From the NCBI GenBank assembly GCA_963575745.1, contig CAUYUJ010017661.1:77501-115000 (forward strand): 37,500 nt of DNA, given 5' to 3'. Positions 20,601 through 30,184 of the stretch are shown here, one piece after another. Numbering within the stretch: position 1 is the first letter of the stretch; every line of letters begins with the position of its first letter. The notes beneath the pieces are model-generated. The model did not search any database. It had not been told where the DNA came from and was given only the letters and a program-made list of their open reading frames with translations. The position numbers were made by a program, and so were the translations under genes. This DNA comes from Prorocentrum cordatum (lineage: Eukaryota > Sar > Dinophyceae > Prorocentrales > Prorocentraceae).

Positions 20601-21123
20601 TCTCTGAGAAAAATCCATGCGAGAGACTGGGATGGGAGGAGCAAAAAAACGACTCAAATGTAACAAATGCGAACTTTCCTGCAGTGCCCTGCCGGCTCCG
20701 CCGGAAATAAGCGGAATAATTAAATGCGAACAACCAAAAACAATGGCGGAACGGCCGGACTGAAGGAAGCCGGAACGGCCGTGCTCAAACTGACTGCGAA
20801 ACAAATTCGCATTGTGGAACTTGCGGTGTCTACGACCGACTTTGTGCTCAATGTTTAAGCCTCAAATTGCTCATTTCAATATGCGAAATTGTTTGGGATG
20901 CAGGAAGGCAGCCAAACCAATAAACGACTACTACTTCCCGCAACATGTTCTAGCGATCACGTGCATTAAAATCCGAAAAAAATGCTGCTCGAATTAACTG
21001 TTTATACTCTGCTCGGTTGGACGGTGCCAGGGTAACCAGCCAGGGCAAGCCTGAAACGATCACGAAATGCGGCGGGCATTCAAATGATTGATTCACAGGT
21101 TCCGCGTTCAACGTGCAACGTTC
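20601..21123 (+). repeat. ~215-bp satellite, block 2 (between LINEs A and B)
   Basis: Units contain GGAAGGCAGCCAAACCA near 20,900 and GCTCGGTTGGACGGTGCCAGGGTAACCAGCCAGGGCAAGCCTG in pieces from 21,011. AAATGATTGATTC and CAACGTGCAACGTTC follow, the last ending at the first base of copy B. The 20,601-20,740 part may still belong to copy A. Confidence 0.6.
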
Positions 21124-21182
21124 GCCTTGGCCATTTCTGGCTCAAGCCATTTTGGCTCAAGCGATTTTGGCTCAAGCTCAAG
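21124..21182 (+). other. Tandem dinoflagellate spliced-leader relics at LINE B 5' end
   Basis: The 22-nt DinoSL consists of DCCGTAG followed by CCATTTTGGCTCAAG. 21,124-21,146 is a nearly complete leader (GCCTTGG then CCATTTCTGGCTCAAG: two changes, one inserted C). 21,147-21,161 is exactly CCATTTTGGCTCAAG. 21,162-21,176 is CGATTTTGGCTCAAG. 21,177-21,182 is a CTCAAG stub. The 15-nt step is what results if a new leader is spliced onto the AG inside the older leader's GTAG. No GT follows, so this is not an SL RNA gene. Confidence 0.9.
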
Positions 21183-21301
21183 CTATCTTGTTACAAGCTG
21201 TCTGTTGCACAGGCGTGTCGCTGGGGCGGTCAACTATTGAGCCTGTCGCCGGGGCGGTCAATCACCACATACTTCAGACTCGATCAGGTTTTACGATCGC
21301 A
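21183..21301 (+). other. LINE copy B, 5' UTR with duplicated box
   Basis: GTCGCTGGGGCGGTCAA at 21,217-21,233 and GTCGCCGGGGCGGTCAA at 21,245-21,261 are 28 bp apart and followed by TCACCAC. The same pair with the same spacing follows the leader relics of copy D. Possible promoter or RNA-structure element. Confidence 0.75.
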
Positions 21302-22405
21302 ATGGCATCCGGGGCATCTGGCGTTCAGAAACCACATGCTACGCAAGGATACGGACACCCGGCACGCCTGTCCGCTCGTCGCGCTGCCGTTCAGCAAGCC
21401 CTCTCCAGAGACGAAGCGCAAGATCGAGGTAGAGACTCTTATGGACGAGTCTGTCGGGAAAGACGTGGGCCACTTCGCCCCCGCGCCTGCCTCTCCTGGC
21501 GCGGGAGGCAGCGCGGCAGGCGCAGTGCCCAGCAGCGCTGGCTTCCCAGCAGCTGCTCCTGGCACCGGCCCTCCAGGGTGTGGTGCCAGGGCATGCGATG
21601 GCCCTTCGGGCGGCACGCAAGCGGCTCCCGGGACCGGCCCTGCGGGTGGCAGTCCCGGTCATGAGCCGAGCGCCGCTGCTTTCGCACCGAGCGCTCCCGG
21701 CACAGGCCCCACGGGTGGCAGGTGAAAAGGCTACCTACGGAATGCTGAAATGAACACAAGCATGGCCACGACTTCGTCCTTGAGACGGCAGTTGCAATTT
21801 CAGAGGCCGTGGACCCTCTGAAAGACGAGACGGAGGACCCTGGAGGTCCGATGTGGCAGCTCGAGCTTGCGGGCCCTGCTTCTTCGACTTCGTCCCCTAA
21901 GTTTGTACAGTTGCTGAATTCCATGGATGTTTCTCAACGCAGGGTCGCGTTCGTCGATTTTTCTGAGTCGAGGAGCACCGTTGCGAGATTGGAGGCCATC
22001 GAACATTTCGTCCAGCAGCATGTGCGCGCGAACTCTTTTGGCACAGATAACTGTTTCAAAAAACCTGTGAACACTCAGATGCTCTCGCTGGCAGGCTTTG
22101 CAGAGTTTCCGTCCCAGAGGTTGGCGAAAGATTTTCTGTCGCGCGTCGGCCAGCCATTCTCCTTTCGCACCCCCGGCGGAGAGAATGTGCGAGACAAGGC
22201 AGCCACTTCCCGGGTCAACCAGCATCGGAATTGGGCTTTGCGTAAGGCCAGCAACCTTATCAAAGCGCGTGTCCCGACTACTAATGTTCGCGTCGGTGTT
22301 AAAGCACGGGTAGTTGGTGTCGACTCTTCGAATGCGTTTGAGCAGGGAAAGGGCGATTTAACTGGGACATTCCGCGGTCCGTTTTCCGATTTAAAGATCG
22401 AGTAG
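21302..22405 (+). pseudogene. LINE copy B, ORF1 remnant
   Basis: Starts at ATG 21,302 (MASGASGVQKP), as copy D does (MSGLVSGGQKP), followed by ARLSARRAAV. A shift moves the frame to 21,352-21,725, with FAPAPASPGAGGS and several APGTGPAGG-type repeats. After an interruption (21,726-21,808), the frame 21,809-22,405 gives a DPLKDE coiled-coil remnant, then LLNSMDVSQRRVAFVDFS and VARLEAIEHFVQQH, which look like an RNA-binding (RRM-like) fold, and a basic tail RNWALRKASNLIKARVP before a TAG. ORF1 proteins of LINEs coat the element RNA. The RRM assignment is inference from pattern. Copy C carries the same order of parts. Confidence 0.7.
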
Positions 22406-22410
22406 AGCTT

Positions 22411-25400
22411 TTGGGGGACCGTGCCGGGAAGTTTGTCCGGCAACCTCGAGGCTCCCTATCGAACTCTCGCCCACTCCGAAAGAGTTTGCGCGCGGTCCCC
22501 GGTCCGCGCAGAGTTCGTCGTCGAGGGCCTCGGTCTGCCGAGGCTGTGCTCCGACGCAGTAGCTTCGAGTCTTCTATTCCCTTGTCTTTTCCTGCGCCTC
22601 GTCTTCCTCCCGTCATTTTGAATGCGCCTAAGCAGTTCACTTTTTCGAGTTCGCATATTCCGGGCTCTCCTGCCCGCGGACCCGAGAGCGCAGCGCAGTT
22701 TACTTTCTCGAAATCGTAAACTCCGGGCTCTCCTGCCCGCGGACCCGAGAAGCGCGGCGCAATTTACATTATCGTGTTCGCTTACTCCGGCTCCCCCTGT
22801 TCCCGTCTCCTCGCCCTCCTTTCCTCCTCGTCCTCCCTTGGGCCAACGGAGTTTGCGTGAATTATTTACTAGGTTTCAAAACATCTTGTTTCACGATGGC
22901 GGCCGCGGCGAATCCCGGCCTGGGCCATTCTTCGATTGGGCGAGTCTCACGATTTTGACGCTCAACATTCAGCGGTTGAAGTTCACAAAGATGAATGATA
23001 TGCTTATCTCCTTTCTCTCCCCTCCCTTCATGTCTACTATTTGTTAGCTGAGATTTGGCTTCACGCATCCGTTGCTCATCCCAGCGTTCTGGGGCATTCC
23101 CTCGTCGCTCGTCGTGATCGGGACGGTCTTGGCGGAGGCGTCTGTGTCTTTGCATTTGATAATGTTGTTCCGGCTTGCTCTTTTCTCCTCCATTCTTCTT
23201 CTGCTGAGCGTCTGGTTTTTCATACGCACAGAGTCTGGGCCTGTATTGATATGCTGCTGGTATCGTTTTCCGTGTCACTGTGAATTGAATTCGATTGAGT
23301 CACTTCCAGACGAATGGAACTCGCTTGTCGATCAGTGCGTAGGTAAAATTATAACTGGCGATATGAATGTTCACCGCACGCATTGGCTAACCTTTAGCAG
23401 TCATGTTTCCTCGGAGGGAACGTGTTTGAATAATTGGTGTCTGGAGCGGGGTTTTAAAAAATGGGTTCGTGCTGCTACTCGCGATCCTCACCTTCTTGGC
23501 TTGTTTTCATGTGACATTCCGGATTCAATTACCTCTCCAAAGTTTTAACACCAATAGCGAATTATAGCGCAAGGTTGTGCCCAGTTTGTATACCGCCGCT
23601 GCCGTGTGAGCTTAGTGAGCGTCGGCTGTGGCCTCTTTTAAGAACGCAGATTGGCGATCGATCGACCGCCACCTGTTTGAGCAGGATTGGTCTTGGATAG
23701 AAAATTCGACGCCCAACATTGCTGTCGCTTGTCTAAGTCAAATGATTTTATGTTGTATGAATGCTTAGATTCCTTCTTCGCAAGCAGCTTCTGCATCGTC
23801 GCACCCTTGAATAAATCAAGACTGTCTCGACGCAGTCCGAGCGAAGCGACTAGCTCTGGTACGGATTCTTTCCCTGCTGCCGCAGCTGCTTGCAGCGCTG
23901 CACTGCTGGAGGCCTTTAGAGCGCATTCGCAGCGTGCGCGGCAGAAGCTTCGGACTCCAGGGCGTGGCAGTAAGAAGCGGTGGAAGGTTTATTATGACTT
24001 GTTGTCGCATTTGCAAAAGCCTTCCTCCTCCCCACTGACGCGTCCGGACGGCTCGTGGGCTCTTTCTGTGTCTGCTAAAGCAGATGTTTTTGCACGTGCT
24101 TTCAGCAGCAAGTGGCGCTTGCCTGCCCTAGTCCAGAATGAGCTTTATGATGTGTCGATTGCTGTAACTTGTCCAGACAGGTGGGGACCCAGCATAATTC
24201 GCACCAGGTCCGCTCGAGCTTTTCTCAGCGGCCTCAGGCAAGACAGCGGTACTGTTCCTGATCTTCTCCCTGCCAGTGTCCTGAAGAGCTGCGCTGGTAG
24301 TCTCGGGGACCCTGTTACAAAGCTCGCTCGTCTCATTCTGCGGTCTCCTGGCCCTTGCCAAGGCGGGAGCATTGTGTACACCCATTGTTTAAGAAGCTTG
24401 CTGTCATTAGTCCAGACAACTGCAGAGGCATCCAACTTACTTCTCAGCTTTCCAAGGTCGTGGAGCGCTTCTTCTTGCAATTGTTTGGGCCGCAGCTGGA
24501 CAGATTTAGCCGCTTCGGTGCGCGGTAAATTGCTTATTGCCCAGGCCGGGGAGCACGCGACGCAGTTGTATATTTTGTTACGCAGTGCATCGTTGCGTTC
24601 TCTTCCAGCCGCCGAGTTTACTGTATTGCTCCGATGCCAGCGGCGCCTTCGATAGAGTCGATGTGCCCCGCCTCTTGCGAAGCTCCGAGGTTTGTCTGTC
24701 CTGGAGCCTGTCCTGGCTGTGCTAGCGAGCTGGCTTGGCCGCCGCTCCACTCGCGTTACTGTTCAGGGCGAACTTTCTGAGCCCGCTCGCATGGAAAATA
24801 TGATATGTCAGGGCACTGCGTTGGGGCCTCCGCTCTGGAACGCTTTCTGTTCAGATTCGCGCATGGCTGTGCGAGCCACTGTTTTGAACTCACTTACGCA
24901 GATGATTTGAATGCGGTGCGCGTGGTCGACTGCAGCGTCACAAATGCGCAGGGCTACCGCATGCTCGACGAGTGCCAGACTTCCCTTCACAGGTGGGGCG
25001 CTGCCAACCAGGTCGTTTTATTCCAGGGAAAGACTGCATGCATATTCTCTCTCGCAGTCGTCCTTGCGGTTCGCCATTAAATCTATTCGGTATTGTTTCC
25101 GACTCACGCCTTTTAATGCACGAATCCATCCAGGCTTAGTACGCAATCGCTAGTTTTATTCATGTGCCGATATCATATTATCGCTTGAAGCCCCAAATTT
25201 GCGCATACATTGAGTACGGGACTTGTGCGCTCCACTTCGCTTCCTCCTTCTCCTCCCTCGCCCCCCTAGACGCTGTCCAAACACGTCTTCTTCGTTCTGT
25301 ATCCGCTACAGAAGAAGAGGCTTTGTTTTATTTCTCTTTAGCCCCTCTCGCAAGCAGGCGCGACATTGCCATGCTCGGGGTAATTCATCGCGCCGTTCTT

Positions 25401-25736
25401 GAACACTGTCCCGGCCACTTCTCCTCCTTTTTTCGCCTCGCCACTCCTCCTCCCCCTCGCTCCCCTCGCCGCCACTTCCGGCATCTAGAGGATCCTCTCC
25501 ACTTGCGGGCCTCGGACTTCACTCGTCGATCCATGCTGGACCTGGTTAGTGTCTACAACATTCTCCCTGACAGCGTCGTAGCAGCCCGCGCAGCTTCCGA
25601 CTTTCAATCTTCACTCCATGCTTTACTTCGTGATTATGAGAATTCGTACCCTGAGTGGCCAGACTTCTATAGTTGTCGTATTCCGCTCGCTAACCACCCT
25701 CTCCGTCGCTGCCGCGACTGGTTACCTCCTGCTTGA
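22411..25736 (+). pseudogene. LINE copy B, ORF2 remnant (endonuclease-RT), best preserved
   Basis: ORF2 of a non-LTR retrotransposon. N-terminal Pro/Arg-rich part with a ~63-bp (21-codon) tandem repeat, GSPARGPESAAQFTFS, at 22,626-22,790. AP-type endonuclease: ILTLNIQRLKF near 22,960, LAEIWLH near 23,050, VARRDRDGLGGGV near 23,105, and GDMNVHRTHWL at 23,357-23,389. Fingers: RQDSGTVPDLLPASVLK near 24,240-24,290. Motif A YCSDASGAFDRVD near 24,620-24,665. ICQGTALGPPLWN near 24,805-24,840. Motif C TYADDLNA with YADD at 24,895-24,906. Post-RT domain SRRDIAMLGVIHRAVL at 25,338-25,403. End RRCRDWLPPA-stop. Both catalytic Asp motifs are intact, but there are at least six frameshifts and several stops (for example near 23,035, 24,362, 24,530 and 25,080). 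Confidence 0.9.
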
Positions 25737-26328
25737 TGCAGGTGTTCTTGGTCTGTCCAGTCTGCCTTCCTCTTCTTCCCCCTTCCCCCTCTTCTTATTT
25801 TTCTTCTTATCATTCTTCTTAGTAATATTATTTGTTTCTTCTTATCATTAAAAATTGTTGTCTTCTTCTTCCTCCCTTCTCGTCTTCCTTCTCCCTCCCT
25901 CTGTCTCCCTCCCCTTCCCTCCCTCCTTCCTCTCTTCTCCTGCGTGCTGCTGTGGTTGCTGTCGTTAGCCGTCTCCCTCCTATCCTCGGCTCCTCCTCCC
26001 AGCGCGGGTTATGAGCGGTGCTCGGTCCGCAGGCGTATTTCTATTCCTCGTCCGGCGTGTCCGGCGCCTTCCTTCCCTCCTTCTCTTCCTCGCTCCCCCC
26101 CTGCTTGCTTGCTTTGCTGCGCCTTTCCCATTCCTCCCTTCCTCCCTCCCTCCCTCCTTCCTCTTCCTCTCCCTTTCTCCTCCCTCTTCTTTCTTCTTCG
26201 TCTTTCTCGTTCCGCTTCCTCCTTCCCTCTCCTGCATCTTAATTCTTTAAAGTTTTAGTGCACCCTGATGCTGTTGAGACTTTGCGTGGCCAGGTTCATC
26301 CCTGCGAGGCTGCGTAGGAAAAAAAAAA
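25737..26328 (+). mobile_element. LINE copy B, 3' UTR and A10 tail
   Basis: Nearly 500 bp of C/T-rich sequence, interrupted by a GC-rich island at 26,000-26,070 with GTGCTCGGTCCGCAG (26,019-26,033) where other copies have a hairpin. The 3' end is A10 at 26,319-26,328, after which satellite sequence (TGCTCAAATTCCG) resumes. With the leader relics at 21,124 this defines an element of about 5.2 kb. No target-site duplication was found by eye. Confidence 0.75.
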
Positions 26329-27095
26329 TGCTCAAATTCCGCACGCTCGATTGCAACTGCCTGGGCATTATATGTTCTGTTGGACGGCGCGGGAAGGCAG
26401 CCAGGCCAGGGCAATCTTGAAACGATAACTTGCACTAACACACAAAAACAAATTCTAAAATGTGGCAGGTGCTCAAATGATTGTTCGACCAATTCGTGCT
26501 CAACGTGAGACCGTGGACGCTTGATGCTCCAAAATTGGCCTGGGTAGCCTCTCATCGATTTGGACGGCGCGGGAAGGCAGCCAGGCCAGGGCAAAGCTGA
26601 AACGATCACCGATTCCTGGAAAATGTTTAAACATACCCTTGCACAAAAAAATAATTCTGCAGCGCGGCAGATACTTGAAAAATGACTCAACCCGTTTTGT
26701 GCTCAACGTGCGACGTTGGCCGCGTATGCGCTCAGATGACTCGACTGCATGTTTCGTACTCGAACAACTGTGGCAACCTCTGCTCGGTTGGAACGCGTAA
26801 GAACGCAACCAGGCCACGTTAAACCTGAAACGACCAACGATTCCAACAAAATGTGTCAACGCGCACTTGAACACAAAAACATATTCTGAAATGCAGTGGA
26901 TGCGCAAATTGATTGTTTGACTGAATTAGTGCTCAATCTGCGACGGTGGCCGTGTATGCGCTGAAATTACTTGGATCCTTCGTGCTTAAACAACTCTACT
27001 TGGTTGAACGGTCCACAGAAAAACAAACCAAGACAAAAATCTGAAAACAATAACCAATTCCGAATTGAGATGTTGTTCGGTTCCTGTTCGGGAGT
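26329..27095 (+). repeat. ~215-bp satellite, block 3
   Basis: The clearest block. GGACGGCGCGGGAAGGCAGC followed by CAGGCCAGGGCAA occurs at 26,378 and 26,559, and diverged copies are at 26,787 and 27,003, so spacing is 181, 228 and 216 bp. Each is followed by GAAACGAT, ACACAAAAACA, TGCTCAAATGATTG-type sequence and GTGCTCAACGTGCGACG. Minus-strand frames of 130-147 codons are periodic products of the repeat. Confidence 0.85.
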
Positions 27096-27545
27096 TTGTT
27101 CGGTAAAAGTACGGTAAAAATTCAGAAGTGTGTTCTGGAGTTCTTGGGTTTACCGTACTCTCCCAATGCTGCAACAAACTCATCGGGCAGCTTCGCGTTG
27201 TAATCTCCTTCGACATCTTCCGACAATCGTATGAGGCCCAAAGCTACGACTCGACGGGCGGCAGCTTCGGCGATAAAGAAATCGAAATCGGAACAACCAG
27301 GGCTCGCGGGACCTGGGACCCGATGAGCAACGACCAGTAAATGCAGCAACCACCGCCACCGGAACCCAGAACCTTATGGGCAATTAGAAGATCGCACTGA
27401 TAGAAACAAGTAGGAACAGAGACGGGCAACGATCAAAAAATCACAACAACAAAAATCAGCAAGAATCGGGACCTTATGGACGGCCACCAGAGAGTCGCAA
27501 CGACTATGCACAACCAGTAAGATCCGATTTTCTCTCCCCCACACA
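27096..27545 (-). repeat. Degenerate ~105-bp repeats
   Basis: On the minus strand CCATAAGGT(C/T)C-G-T-C is followed by GTTGTTGTGATT or GGTTGCTGCATT and then a CGTTGC block, at about 27,475 and 27,375, with a weaker third near 27,300. Otherwise nothing is recognised. Confidence 0.4.
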
Positions 27546-28204
27546 ACAAAGGTGCACACTATTTGGGCACCAAGCGTCGACGAGGCTTTACATGAAACAA
27601 CACGCGCAAAGACGATCAGGAGGAAAGAAAAACGAGGAGGCCAAACACTGGAGCGACAGGTGTTGCTTGCATGCCCAAAAACAAAGCGACTGATGCTGCT
27701 TGCATGCCCCAAAATGATCCGGAGGAGGAAGAAAGGGAAGACCGGGAAGAGCGAGAAGCCGACAGACCGCACACAGCACAAGGCTCCACGGACCGGCGAG
27801 CCAGAGGATATGACAAGCATTCAGAGGGGCAGCAGTCCGCGGGAATCCAATCTCGCAAGCCCAAGAGCGCCGAATAAAGACGCAAGAAGAGTACAGCAAA
27901 AAGTGACTAAGCAAGTGAAGTTGCTGCGATTACGATCAAAATTGTGACGAAGGGCCGAAGCCACAGAACGCGGCTGACCGAACGGTCAGGCGGCTGCGAA
28001 GGCAGCCAACGCCACACATGCATGTCCGGAGCGAGGCCAAAGAAATGCGGACCGGATCGCGAAAAAGACGAGAAAAGGAACCTCAAAGATCAAACCCATG
28101 CAGAGAGGACCACTGGGATCGCCAGCGGCGCGGGGAAGGAGGAAAGGCAAACGGGAGAAAGAGAGCGGGCACAGGAAGAGGAAAGAGGGAATTCCTACTG
28201 ATAC
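27546..28204 (-). mobile_element. Possible 3' part of an internally deleted LINE copy D
   Basis: On the minus strand this stretch has C/T-rich segments (28,190-28,080 and 27,770-27,600). Between them is a GC-rich island with two adjacent perfect hairpins: GGCTGC-CTTC-GCAGCC (28,007-27,992) and CTGACCG-TT-CGGTCAG (27,989-27,974). This resembles the 3' UTR of copies A, B, E and F. It directly follows the ORF1 start of copy D, so ORF2 would be missing. The link is inference. A GCTTGCATGCCC block is repeated at 27,664 and 27,699. Confidence 0.4.
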
Positions 28205-28582
28205 TCACCGCGCAACCCGTATCCCGACTGCATGTCGACGTCGAGCTGCTCTTCCCAGCCGCGTTGCTGCGTGCTCGGCGGAACCCCACTGCTCGCGGCG
28301 CCAGGAAAGTCGGGAGCAAGAGCGAATTGGCCGGCCAAAGGGCCTGCCGATTGCAAGACAGCAGATCGGCGCGCCGAGAGTCTGGCGCCAAAGTCTCCTT
28401 GTCTTGAAATTTCGTGAAAGCTGGCTTCTGACCGCCTGACACCAAGCCCGACATAGCAGACAAGCTCAAAATGGTGTGATGTGAGCGAAAAAAATGCGTG
28501 GTGATTGACCGCCCCAGCGACAAGCTCAATAACTGACCGCCCAAGCGACAGGCAACAATTGAGTAGCTCGCGCCAGGTCGCA
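28205..28582 (-). pseudogene. LINE copy D, 5' UTR and ORF1 N-terminus
   Basis: Reading down the minus strand there are two GGGCGGTCA boxes (28,549-28,532 and 28,521-28,503), TCACCAC, and then ATG at 28,454-28,452 with MSGLVSGGQKPAF. A frameshift separates this from FGARLSARRSAV and PDFPGAASSGVP, which match copy B ORF1 (ARLSARRAAV, PASPGAGGS). Reading stops at 28,195-28,204. The matching 5' UTR and coding order show it is the same family as B. Confidence 0.75.
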
Positions 28583-28647
28583 CTTGAGCCAAATCGCCTT
28601 GAGCCAAAATTGCTTGAGCCAAAATGGCTTTGAGCCAAAATGGCTAC
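28583..28647 (-). other. Tandem spliced-leader relics at LINE D 5' end
   Basis: On the minus strand there are four in a row. GTAG plus CCATTTTGGCTCAAAG (28,647-28,628) is nearly a whole leader with one extra A. CCATTTTGGCTCAAG (28,627-28,613) is exact. CAATTTTGGCTCAAG (28,612-28,598) has one change. GCGATTTGGCTCAAG (28,597-28,583) has changes in its first four bases. The period is 15 nt. The start of the leader merges with a (GTA)n tract. Confidence 0.9.
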
Positions 28648-28655
28648 TACTGCTC

Positions 28656-28720
<65 letters not shown>

Positions 28721-28727
28721 GCTACTG

Positions 28728-28759
<32 letters not shown>

Positions 28760-28769
28760 TCTTCTTCTT

Positions 28770-28809
<40 letters not shown>

Positions 28810-28822
28810 GAATACGAATACG

Positions 28823-28867
<45 letters not shown>

Positions 28868-28885
28868 TCTTCTACTATTACTACC
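28645..28885 (+). repeat. (TAC)n trinucleotide array
   Basis: About 240 bp of TAC repeats with short CTT and GAATAC interruptions. It reads as poly-Tyr, poly-Thr or poly-Leu depending on frame, and these are not proteins. Confidence 0.95.
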
Positions 28886-29880
28886 AGCAGTACTTCTGTT
28901 TTACTACTATACCATTACCATTTACAGAACTACAACTACAGGTCATTTCTGTACTAATACTAGTTGCACCATAAGGTTATGTCATTGCTCTATTACCCCA
29001 TTGCTCAATTTTATTCTCAGGGAGACAGACCAGCCAGGCGGAGAAGAATTCTCAAGCCGCCTGGCCTTATCCTGGATAATTTCGACGCCACTAACCGGCT
29101 TTATTAGAAATCAGTTCCGAAATTCCATGAATATACGTGCGCGCCGGAACAGCAGCGGCGGTCAAGTTGCCGCGTTTGCGCTTGACGGACATTTGTTTCT
29201 CGTTGTTCCGCTTGCAGATCTCTCAAGTGTTGTTGGTTTCTGTTTGATTTGGATTGTTAGTTTTTGTTTGCTTGTCACCGGCTTCCCATTATATTGACAT
29301 CGCATTGATGCAACGTGCGTTATCGAAGATAAAATTATACATTTGTTCGGTCGAATTGAACATATACAATCCTACTGAGCTTATTCTATTCGACAGATTC
29401 TTGAGGGAATCGGAACGGCACGTTTTCCATGTTTCACAATTCTCAACAGATTGCCCCCTCCAGCAGAGAGGAAGGCGAACTCATACAAAAGATTTCGCTG
29501 AAGTCTCAGCACCGGGGATCGCCGAATGTCGAGGCGCCACGTCGTCGTTTCTTTTGTTCTCCTGTGTCTGCCACTATGTACATGTGAACTATTAGCCTTT
29601 GATAACTCGATTCAGAAATGCATTTTTTCGCAAGGCCGATTCTATGGATTGATTTTGTTTCTAGAAACGCCCAGTCTCCGGATTAGGAGTCTAACCAACG
29701 ACGCGTTCCGAAAGTCTCTATGCCATCCCAGTCGAATTATGTTTAGTCAACGCAAGAGTGTTTCATGTTTTCTTTCGTAAAGCCGCGGCCACATATTCTC
29801 GAGTTTGCGCTACGGCGCAGAAGTGGAGCAGATTTGTGTACGTCGGTCAAAAGCTCGGTTTTTAGACCAGCTGTTTGGAA
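28886..29880. other. Nothing recognised
   Basis: AT-richer sequence with short open frames on + only. None has a recognisable domain. I could not align it to the LINE copies. Confidence 0.35.
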
Positions 29881-30170
29881 AGATTATTGAATCATTATGT
29901 TTGCTTTTCGCCGTGTCAATGGCGCGCGGGTCGTTCGGCTCGAGACATGGCGCGGTTCTCGTTTGTCGCTCCGCTGTTCAGAGCGCATTGTCTTCATAAT
30001 CCAAACGGAGAGCCGACGCAGAAGTTTTGATGAACGTAGCGTGCATTCGGCCTGTGGAACCGGCCCCGTGAGAGCCCCGGCTTGAGCCGGCACGGCCGTT
30101 CCCGGCATCGACCCCACGGGCGCAGCTGGCGCGCGCGAGGTGGCACTGGCGCGGTCGCCGGGGGTTAAAT
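29881..30170 (-). pseudogene. Inverted LINE ORF1 fragment
   Basis: On the minus strand, PAAPVGSMPGTAVPAQAG and GPVPQAECTLRSSKLL resemble the end of the Pro/Gly repeat and the following PEAECTMRNTSLK of copy C. It lies head to head with copy C, 20-30 bp away. The match is short, so this is tentative. Confidence 0.4.
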
Positions 30171-30184
30171 TCTGACCAGAAGAA

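Noticed and set aside
21124-21182. Spliced-leader RNA gene
   Set aside because: No GT donor follows any leader copy. The copies are joined directly and run into a LINE 5' UTR, so they are relics at an mRNA 5' end.
28584-29297. Long poly-Leu, poly-Tyr and poly-Thr reading frames
   Set aside because: Products of the (TAC)n array in three frames, joined to unrelated sequence.
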